This document shows positions 7,887 to 14,306 of a stretch of 64,000 bases of DNA, piece after piece (position 1 is the first letter of the stretch; each line of letters starts with the position of its first letter). The stretch is from Hyphomicrobiaceae bacterium. Its GTDB lineage: Bacteria > Pseudomonadota > Alphaproteobacteria > Rhizobiales > Hyphomicrobiaceae. Where the stretch lies: NCBI GenBank assembly GCA_022844275.1, contig JALHMB010000008.1, forward strand, positions 289,026 to 353,025, given 5' to 3'. The position numbers were made by a program, and so were the translations under genes. The notes below the pieces were generated by a model, which was not told where the DNA came from, did not search any database, and was given only the letters and a program-made list of their open reading frames with translations.

Positions 7887-8800
7887 TCATTTCTGGTTTG
7901 CTCTCGTTGCCGCAGCCGGAGATAATCCAGCCTGCTGCGCGATCATCCAGCTAAGCGCCTCCTGCGCACGGGCGGCAGCGACAAAGATCGCCTTCCTGTC
8001 GGCCTTCAACACATTCAGCCATGCGCAATATACCGCGCATGATCGAGGCGCGGCTGCGCGCTCAGGCCGAGATGCGCCATCACCATCGCACTGGTGAGCT
8101 CGGCCACCAGCTCTTCCATGCAATAGGCCTCATCGCCGAAGCGCTTGCCCATCTGGCGGTCAAGGCGCTTCTGGACGCCGGTCGCATGACCAGCCTCATG
8201 GAACGCGACGCTGTACCAGTCCCCCGTGCGGGAAAGCTCGGTCGCCGCATCGAACAGCCGCTCTTCGGGCATGTGAATGGTATCGGTGCCAGGCCGGTAG
8301 AACGCCTGATCGCCACCGATCACAATGGGAACGCCAAGACCAGCAAGAAAGGCCTCCGCAGCCGTACGTTTTTCAATCAACGGCCGCTCCGGCATACCCG
8401 GCACATTGAAACCATCGACCTGAGCGACATTAAACACCCACGACGCCTTGGCGACGCGGCGCTTGCCGTCGTCATCGTCTTCGCTCGGCTCGACCCCGTA
8501 GCTCTTGTAGAAGACGACGAGGGACGCCTTCTCGCCCTTGCGCACTTGGGCGCCAAGCTCGAGCCATTGGCGATAGGTCGCCCACAGCGAGACTTGATGC
8601 GATGCGTGCTGCGCCTCAGCCCACAGGCTCACGATGTTGATGCCGTTGTAGGCGTTGCCGGTGAGAGCATTCTTCGGAATCATGGCCGAAAGGCCCGGCC
8701 GATGCCACGGCATACGGGCTTCGGCGACGCCGGCGTCGATGGCGGCGACAATCTTGTCGGTCACGACCTGATGGAGATCGAGGGCTGGACGCGTGGTCAT
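7887..8800 (-). pseudogene. ardC: ArdC-type anti-restriction protein, frameshifted near its C-terminus
   Basis: The first 261 codons (8800 to 8015) encode ArdC: an N-terminal single-stranded-DNA-binding domain (DLHQVVTDKIVAAIDAG, GNAYNGINIVSLW, ATYRQWLELGAQVRKGEK) and a C-terminal metallopeptidase-like domain with HEAGHAT (HExxH). The frame stops right after DHARYIAHG. In the next frame the sequence continues as WLNVLKADRKAIFVAAARAQ and ends at 7887, which is the C-terminus I expect for the family. One missing base near 8030 restores YIA-x-WLNVLK. ArdC proteins protect incoming single-stranded DNA from host restriction. The site is not a homopolymer or an obvious slippery sequence. A good ribosome site (AAGGAG) precedes the start. 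Confidence 0.85.
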
Positions 8801-8833
8801 GATGGGCTCCTTGGCTCACGACCGGCCCCAATG

Positions 8834-8961
8834 GCCGGCTCGTGCGCCGTCAGAACCCGAGGGCGGGAAGGGCGCCCGCACCCGCAGGGCGCGCCAACGG
8901 CGCGAGGGCTTGTCCCTTGCGGGCATCCCGCTCCGGGTTAGGCGCACTCACACGAGCCGGC
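8834..8961. promoter_or_regulatory. Nested long-range stems ahead of ardC (candidate single-strand promoter)
   Basis: GCCGGCTCGT at 8834-8843 is the exact complement of ACGAGCCGGC at 8952-8961. Inside it AACCCG at 8854-8859 pairs with CGGGTT at 8934-8939, and local hairpins such as CGCGCC-AAC-GGCGCG fill the interior. The 128-nt fold occupies most of the umuC-ardC gap (8801-9105). It resembles in layout the folded single-stranded promoters that drive anti-restriction genes on entry of some conjugative plasmids, but no function is shown. Confidence 0.5.
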
Positions 8962-9105
8962 GCCGGGCGTCGCCAAAGAGACGCCGACACACGCCTATGC
9001 CCTCGACGTCAGCCGCAGACAGAAATGATAGCGATCAAGGGGAGGCAGATGGTTGCCGCCGCCGAATGCAGGGAAGCACAGGGAACAACGAGCTTCGATG
9101 CATTC

Positions 9106-10359
9106 TCAGGCAACACGCAACAGCTCATTCCAATCGGTCGTATAGCGCAGCGAACGCTTTTCAGCGCGCAATGCCCACGCCACCTTACGACCGGAGGACG
9201 CGAGGGAGAGGGTCTCGCGGCCATAGACAGCATTGAGCTTGTCCATGGCCTGCATGAGACGCAAGCTGCGCGGCAAGTCGGGAGAGGTCCACAAATCAGC
9301 CTGGACCGTCCGCGCATCGACGAGATCCAGAAGTACCACGCCGGCCTTCTTGTAGCGGACACCATCGCGCCAGAGCCGCGCCAGAGCCGTTGTGGCAGCT
9401 TTCACGAGCTTGGTGCTGTTAGCGGTCGCCACCGGCAGCGTAATGGTCGTGGAGGCCGTGTATTGCGTCTCCTGTGCTTTGAACGGGTTGGTCGTCACAA
9501 ACACCTGGATGGTGCTTGTCGCCAAATCCTGGCGCCGCATTTTGGCGGCGGCGCGCTCTGCGTAGGTGCTCAGGGCCTCCTCTAGCTCGCGGCGCGCCGT
9601 GACGGCACGCCCGAAGCTGCGTGAGCACATGATGCTCTTCGCCTGCGGCACAAGTTCCAGCAAACCCGCACAGGAAATGCCGCGTAACTCAAGGGCCATA
9701 CGCTCGATGACGACACCGGCATGCTGCCGCAAGACATGAACGTCCGCATCGCGCAACTGCAGCGGCGATGTGATGTCTATGGCGGCGAGGCGCTTCTCCA
9801 TGCGACCGGCGACGCCCCACAAGTCCGTCAGCTTGAGTTGTGCCAGCGCCTCGCTCTGCGCGTCGGTCGTCATTAACAAGCTCACACCATTGCCTCGCTT
9901 GGCCAAACGGTTCGCAGCTTTGGCCAGCGTCTTGGTCGGCGCGATGCCAATGCTCACGGGAATGCCCGTCCATTGCAGTACAGTGCGGCGGATGTCGCGC
10001 GCATGGCCCTCGATGCGGTCACCGAACCCTTCCAGGCCAAGAAAGGCCTCGTCGATGGAGTAGATTTCGAGATGAGGAGTGAATGTGCTCAGGATGCGCA
10101 TCACGCGGCGGCTGATGTCGCCGTAGAGCGTGTAGTTCGATGAGCGGACGATGACACCATGGCGCTTGAACGTCTCTTTGCTCAAGTGCCAGGGCGCGCC
10201 CATGGCAATGCCGATTGCCTTGGCCTCGTTGCTGCGGGCGATAACGCAGCCGTCGTTGTTGCTCAAGACCACGACAGGCTTGCCACGAAGGCGCGGCTGG
10301 AACAGCCGCTCGCAGCTGGCATAGAAGTTGTTGCAGTCAACGAGTGCCACCGGACGCAT
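9106..10359 (-). CDS. umuC: DNA polymerase V catalytic subunit UmuC
   Basis: A 417-aa Y-family polymerase that carries out error-prone translesion synthesis during the SOS response. RPVALVDCNNFYASCERLF at the N-terminus holds the first metal-binding Asp and the steric residues, YSIDEAFLGL has the catalytic DE pair, and the rest follows the thumb and little-finger domains to full length. The ATG at 10357-10359 shares one base with the umuD stop (TGATG), so the two are translationally coupled. The open frame upstream of this ATG overlaps umuD and is not used. Mobile copies of umuDC are common on conjugative plasmids. Confidence 0.95.
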   Translation of the reverse strand: MRPVALVDCNNFYASCERLFQPRLRGKPVVVLSNNDGCVIARSNEAKAIGIAMGAPWHLSKETFKRHGVIVRSSNYTLYGDISRRVMRILSTFTPHLEIYSIDEAFLGLEGFGDRIEGHARDIRRTVLQWTGIPVSIGIAPTKTLAKAANRLAKRGNGVSLLMTTDAQSEALAQLKLTDLWGVAGRMEKRLAAIDITSPLQLRDADVHVLRQHAGVVIERMALELRGISCAGLLELVPQAKSIMCSRSFGRAVTARRELEEALSTYAERAAAKMRRQDLATSTIQVFVTTNPFKAQETQYTASTTITLPVATANSTKLVKAATTALARLWRDGVRYKKAGVVLLDLVDARTVQADLWTSPDLPRSLRLMQAMDKLNAVYGRETLSLASSGRKVAWALRAEKRSLRYTTDWNELLRVA

Positions 10360-10787
10360 CAGAGCACACGGATGCTGTTTCGGATGCAGCCCCACACCTC
10401 GAAGGGTCTGTGCTCGTCCAGCTCTATGGGCTTGTAAGCTTTGTTCTCCGGCTCGAGCCAGCGGCGATCGCCGCGCTGCCGGTAGCGCTTGATGGTGAAT
10501 TCGCCATCGAGGATCGCAAGGATGATGGTGCGGTCGCTGGCGGACTGGCTGCGGTCAACGATGGCAATATCGCCAGGAAAGATCCCGGCCTCGATCATAC
10601 TGTCGCCCACGACGCGCACTGCAAACGTCGCATCGGGATTCGCAACCAGCAGCTCGTTGAAATCGAGCGGTCGATCCAGGTAGTCATCGGCAGGAGAGGG
10701 GAAGCCTGCGGGTACAGAGCACAGGACAAGCGGCACTGACGCGGCCCGCCGCGCCACGACCACTGAAATGGCTGATGCTCCACGCAT
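10359..10787 (-). CDS. umuD: UmuD, self-cleaving polymerase V subunit
   Basis: A 142-aa S24-family peptidase. The cleavage site is Ala27-Gly28 (CSVPAGFPSP), the nucleophile is Ser63 in VVGDSMIEAG and the general base is Lys100 in EFTIKRY. RecA-stimulated self-cleavage converts UmuD to the active form that joins UmuC. Length and motifs are complete. It is first in the umuDC operon and is preceded by an SOS box 62 bp upstream of its start, so LexA control is expected. Confidence 0.95.
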   Translation of the reverse strand: MRGASAISVVVARRAASVPLVLCSVPAGFPSPADDYLDRPLDFNELLVANPDATFAVRVVGDSMIEAGIFPGDIAIVDRSQSASDRTIILAILDGEFTIKRYRQRGDRRWLEPENKAYKPIELDEHRPFEVWGCIRNSIRVL

Positions 10788-10848
10788 GTTGCCCCCCCCT
10801 CGATTACCGCACGATAATCAGGCGAACGGCCGACCCCGTCAAGCATTT

Positions 10849-10863
10849 GTTCACTATATGTTC
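10849..10863 (-). promoter_or_regulatory. Alphaproteobacterial SOS box (LexA operator)
   Basis: GTTC-ACTATAT-GTTC matches the direct-repeat GTTC-N7-GTTC operator of alphaproteobacterial LexA exactly. It lies 62 bp ahead of umuD and about 38 bp ahead of the plus-strand microprotein gene at 10901, so it could affect both directions. Confidence 0.85.
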
Positions 10864-10900
10864 TTGCCAAGCTATGTGAAGCGGTATATTGAATCCGCCT

Positions 10901-11059
10901 ATGCACCAACATTTTGCGAATGGATTCTTTATTGAGGAGGAGCCAAAGGCGGAAGCGCGGCTCTCCAGGACAATTCGGAGTGTAATTGTCTTGCTGACGC
11001 TTATTCTTTTTCCTGTGGTCCTGGCTATTCTCGTTTGGGAGCGCGTCAGGGTCGGATGA
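10901..11059 (+). CDS. Single-pass membrane microprotein, 52 aa
   Basis: The ORF starts MHQHFANGFFIEEEPKAEAR and contains one hydrophobic span (SVIVLLTLILFPVVLAILVW) near its C-terminus. Its TGA is directly followed by the ATG of the acetyltransferase gene (11060), which suggests co-transcription and coupled translation. It is too short for a domain assignment; a membrane partner in polysaccharide export is possible. The SOS box lies just upstream. Confidence 0.6.
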   Translation: MHQHFANGFFIEEEPKAEARLSRTIRSVIVLLTLILFPVVLAILVWERVRVG

Positions 11060-11626
11060 ATGGGATGGAAGAAGTGGATCGGGCCCCTCGCTTACCTGGC
11101 TGATGATCTGCAGGCCGAATTCGATGCACGGGGAAACGAGTTTTCCAAGCTTTACGTCGTGCTCTTTCACACCGGCTTTCACCTCGTCGTTCTTGTGCGC
11201 CTTCAATCGGCACTGCGGCTTATCCCGGTGATAGGGCCGGGGCTCGCCCGCGTGGTTTTCGTGTTCACGTCTATCATACGGGGATGCGAGGTTTCGCCGG
11301 CGGCGTCGATCGGCCCAGGATTTCGCGTCGGCCATCCGCTGGGAATAGTCATCGGATCTCATGTTCGAGCCGGCCGCAACCTGACGGTGATGCATCACGT
11401 AACAGTTGGCGGGCGACGGAATGTTGGGAGTCCTCGCCCGGCCGTGCAGATGATCGGTGACGACGTGGTCATCGGCACGGGTGCCGTGCTGCTGGGCGAC
11501 ATCGAGATCGGCTCTAATGTCGTGATCGGGGCCCAGGCACTGGTTGTGGAGAGCGTATCCGATCGTGGCGTCGTGTTTGGCCATAAGGGCCGCGTTATCG
11601 AGAAGAAGCAACGCAGCGGCGATTGA
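11060..11626 (+). CDS. Serine/sugar O-acetyltransferase of the left-handed beta-helix family
   Basis: A 188-aa hexapeptide-repeat acetyltransferase. An N-terminal helical part (YVVLFHTGFHLVVLVRLQSA) precedes repeats such as GPGFRVGHPLGIVIGSHVRA, then MHHVTVGGR with the catalytic-type His, then IGDDVVIGTGAVLLGDIEIG. This is the layout of CysE/WcaB-like enzymes, which move acetyl from acetyl-CoA to serine or to a sugar hydroxyl. Next to a flippase, modification of an exopolysaccharide unit is more likely than cysteine synthesis. It overlaps the convergent flippase gene by 32 bases. Confidence 0.8.
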   Translation: MGWKKWIGPLAYLADDLQAEFDARGNEFSKLYVVLFHTGFHLVVLVRLQSALRLIPVIGPGLARVVFVFTSIIRGCEVSPAASIGPGFRVGHPLGIVIGSHVRAGRNLTVMHHVTVGGRRNVGSPRPAVQMIGDDVVIGTGAVLLGDIEIGSNVVIGAQALVVESVSDRGVVFGHKGRVIEKKQRSGD

Positions 11627-12980
11627 GGACGATGGCGAGGGCAAAGATTGATGCCATCATGTTCGCCCACGCCATGCCGATAAGTCCGTGGGTAGGCACG
11701 AGTATCAAGGCGGCTAAGGGAATTGTCGCAGCAGCACAACATGACGCCATGAGGCGGACGCCATCCCGGCGGCGCGCGTAGAGGCCCATACCCGCGAGGG
11801 TCAGCGCCATTTGCAGCCAGCTTGCGGCGAGGATCCAGCATCCGGCGGCAAACTGCGCTGCAACGGATACAGGCAGCGCAAATTGCCCTACGATAACGAA
11901 GGCGACGATCGCTAAGCCGAGTTGCATGGCCATGAGCGCAAGCGCCTTAAGGCAAAGAGCGTTGAAGGCGATCGTAAACGCTTGGACACTTTCGTGGGCG
12001 GCCGCGATCAGGGACGAACGGGCGGGGAAGACGAATGCTGAGTTGACGAGCGTGGACGCCGCATTGGCAAACTGCAGGAAGAACACGTAGACACCTGTCG
12101 CTTCGATACCCATCAGAAGGGTGATCAGATATCGGTCGCTATGGTCCCTGGCCGTGTTTAAGAGCTCATGCAGATAGATGGCGCGACTTTCGATGAGCAG
12201 GCGTCGGGCCCATCCGATGGTTTGTTTGACCGAGGGTGGTTGCAAGCGCTCTGCCGCTGACCAATTTAGTACCGCAACTGTAAGTGTCGCTGCGGCACTC
12301 CACGAGAGAAGCAGGCCATCTAGGCTTCGCCACGACGGCTCGAGGGTCGAGATGATCATGAACAACGCGGCCGAGCCAATGGTGTATCCAAGCGTAAGCC
12401 AAGCAGCGGCGCGGGGCTTGCGCAAAGCGAAGAGGATTTGGGTGGCATCGGCTATGCGCTGCTCGCAGTAGATGATCCACACCACGCAAAGGGTGATAAC
12501 TGGCGTTACTCCGGCAAAGAAGGCCGCGCAGATGATGGGGATGGTGAGCAAGCAATAGCCGAGCGCAACGAAGCTGCGATAGAGGCTCAGCTCCTTGCGA
12601 GTCGACGCTGCATCAAGAAGAGCGAGCTCCCGAAGCAGTGCATTGAAAACGCCGCCCCGCAGCAGAATTGGCCCCGCCAAGCTCGCACTGACAATGAGGC
12701 CATACCAGCCAAGGACGTCCAGTCCGACTACGCGGGCAAGATAGATTGTTAGTGCGAATTTGGTGGCGAGCGCACAGCCGCGCGTAAGAAGCAGCTCCGT
12801 GACGCGCCAGTATCTCTTGCTTAGGCGCACTTGATTGGCCCCTCTTGAGGGCGAACATGACGGTGAGGGGGCCCGGTCGCAAGGGAGGTGGGAAAGAAAT
12901 GGGCAACGTCGAGCGAGAGGCCAACGGGCCATAGCGCAGCGCCCTGCGCGAGCGCGCAACGCGATGTCATCCATGAGCAC
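11595..12980 (-). CDS. Polysaccharide flippase-like membrane protein (Wzx/MOP type)
   Basis: A protein of up to 461 aa with about 12 hydrophobic segments, beginning with the amphipathic RYWRVTELLLTRGCALATKF typical of the MOP flippase superfamily and including ARVVGLDVLGWYGLIVSAS. Such proteins move lipid-linked oligosaccharides across the inner membrane. The first ~50 residues are arginine-rich and look non-native, so the true start may be further in, near RLSKRYW (about 12828). The gene converges on the acetyltransferase with a 32-bp overlap. Substrate is unknown. Confidence 0.75.
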   Translation of the reverse strand: MLMDDIALRARAGRCAMARWPLARRCPFLSHLPCDRAPSPSCSPSRGANQVRLSKRYWRVTELLLTRGCALATKFALTIYLARVVGLDVLGWYGLIVSASLAGPILLRGGVFNALLRELALLDAASTRKELSLYRSFVALGYCLLTIPIICAAFFAGVTPVITLCVVWIIYCEQRIADATQILFALRKPRAAAWLTLGYTIGSAALFMIISTLEPSWRSLDGLLLSWSAAATLTVAVLNWSAAERLQPPSVKQTIGWARRLLIESRAIYLHELLNTARDHSDRYLITLLMGIEATGVYVFFLQFANAASTLVNSAFVFPARSSLIAAAHESVQAFTIAFNALCLKALALMAMQLGLAIVAFVIVGQFALPVSVAAQFAAGCWILAASWLQMALTLAGMGLYARRRDGVRLMASCCAAATIPLAALILVPTHGLIGMAWANMMASIFALAIVLNRRCVASSR

Positions 12981-13054
12981 GTCAAGGCACGAGCGCAGCG
13001 AATAGGTGGGCTAATACTTGCGACCCTGAGAAACAGCGGGAGGAGGTCAGCCAG

Positions 13055-13399
13055 CTAGGCCTTGACTGCTGCAAGCATCCTCTTGATTGCTCCCTGCAAG
13101 GGGATGAGGTGCACGGTTGCCACGTCCCAGATGATGTCCGGATCCACGCGATGGTATTCGTGGCGCAGGCGATCCCCGATTGATTTTATGTTGGGCCAGG
13201 GGATGGTTGGCTCGGTGGCCTTGAGGTCAGCAGGCAAATGGTGGACCGCTTCGGCGATAATCAGAATCGCGTACTGCAGGGCATAGCGAAAGGCATAGTC
13301 GGCCGCGAGGTGCTTCAGTGTTCGACCACGAATGAGATCAAGCGCGATGGCGATGTTCTCGTCGATGTCATGAAGGCGCGGGCGGACGGAGCGGATCAC
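13055..13399 (-). CDS. hepT: HepT-like RNase toxin (DUF86)
   Basis: A 114-aa all-helical HEPN protein. The segment SIGDRLRHEYHRVD contains the Rx4-6H(x)Y-type catalytic motif of HEPN RNases (R...RHEY), preceded by YALQYAILIIAEAVHHLP as the family shows. HepT cleaves RNA and is silenced by the partner nucleotidyltransferase MntA, which adds AMP to its Tyr. The start overlaps the MntA stop by 4 bases (ATGA), the classical antitoxin-first order. It probably stabilises the element or acts in defence. Confidence 0.85.
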   Translation of the reverse strand: MIRSVRPRLHDIDENIAIALDLIRGRTLKHLAADYAFRYALQYAILIIAEAVHHLPADLKATEPTIPWPNIKSIGDRLRHEYHRVDPDIIWDVATVHLIPLQGAIKRMLAAVKA

Positions 13400-13692
13400 A
13401 GGACGCGGATGGCGCTCTTCTCGATTTCTTCGCGGAGCACCGGATGCAGTGAGGTCCGCGTTGTCAGGTCGACCTCGGTGCCAAGAATCTCCTCGAGCAG
13501 GAATTCGAGCTCAGTAAGCTGCATCATACCGAAAGGCTTTGAGGCATCGGGATCGATGTAAATGTCCACGTCGGATTCGGGGCCGGCCTCGTTGCGGGAT
13601 GTTGAGCCGAAGAGGTACAGCGCTGACGCGCCGAGGGAACGAATGGCGGGCTCCGACGCCTTAATGCGGGATATGGCGTGCTCGCGCTCCAT
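13396..13692 (-). CDS. mntA: MntA-like nucleotidyltransferase antitoxin
   Basis: A 98-aa minimal nucleotidyltransferase. ALYLFGSTSRNEAGPESDVDIYIDP is the GSx10DxD active-site block (described here by its key residues GS, D and D) and a third Asp follows in GTEVDLTTR. In this system MntA AMPylates the HepT toxin and so neutralises it. It is the first gene of the pair and is coupled to hepT by an ATGA overlap. Upstream lies a promoter region with the palindrome AACCAT-TCG-ATGGTT (about 13810-13824), a candidate operator. Confidence 0.88.
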   Translation of the reverse strand: MEREHAISRIKASEPAIRSLGASALYLFGSTSRNEAGPESDVDIYIDPDASKPFGMMQLTELEFLLEEILGTEVDLTTRTSLHPVLREEIEKSAIRVL

Positions 13693-14306
13693 AGCCTGAT
13701 TATGGGCAATAAATTCCGCTGCCGCAATATCATTGGAGTTATTTATCGGGGGAGCCGATTAGATGCACGCGCCATTTAACGGCAATTGACATTCTAACTC
13801 AATTGCGCAACCATTCGATGGTTCTAATAGATTGCGCATCGCTCCATAGGAGCCGCTTGCGTTTTACATAAACGACATTATGCGAACCAATACATACGCA
13901 ATACTGCATTGAAATTCGAGTGTCACGCGTAAGCAATTTCTAGCGTCGGTACGCAGGAGATCAATCATAGGAAACTGCAGGTTACCTGGGCCTGACGGGC
14001 AGCCTGCCAGGTCCACGGCAGGAGCTCGTCGAGGCGCTTTGCCGGATGCCCCAGCAATGCGCCCGAGCACATCGGCAAGCCAGATCGACCGGTTGTCCGC
14101 TACCGACCACCGCAATTAAGTGATCTAGATGCGTAAAATTGTGTCACCTCACCTCTCTCTTAGGGCGGCAGCTAAGGCGATGTAAGAAAGCTACACACGT
14201 TCTCAAAGGGCCACACCGGCCTTACCAGGCGCTGGACACACCCGTGGCCAAAAATCCATGACTCAGCTAACGTTCCGCCGCTCGACTGTGTGGGAGATCA
14301 CCACGA
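13693..14306. other. Intergenic region with IS remnant and small palindromes
   Basis: 614 bp without an intact gene. It holds AACCAT-TCG-ATGGTT flanked by two ATTGCGCA octamers (about 13803-13842) near the mntA promoter, the IS66 remnant at 13965-14110, and the promoter region of the 830-aa gene. GC content is visibly lower here than in the flanks. Confidence 0.5.
13965..14110 (-). mobile_element. IS66-family transposase remnant (C-terminus)
   Basis: On the minus strand one frame gives WLADVLGRIAG and the next gives GHPAKRLDELLPWTWQAARQ before a stop at 13965. Together they match the conserved IS66 TnpC C-terminus (...ADVLxRIAxHPxxRLDELLPW). An extra G in a GGGG run between the two parts shifts the frame. 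Upstream transposase sequence and terminal repeats are absent, so this is a relic. Confidence 0.75.

Noticed and set aside
8020..8045. Programmed frameshift as explanation for ardC
   Set aside because: No slippery heptamer, homopolymer or downstream pseudoknot was seen; a simple deletion is more economical.
8015..8941. 306-codon plus-strand frame over ardC
   Set aside because: It is a shadow; the minus strand encodes a recognisable ArdC with HExxH.
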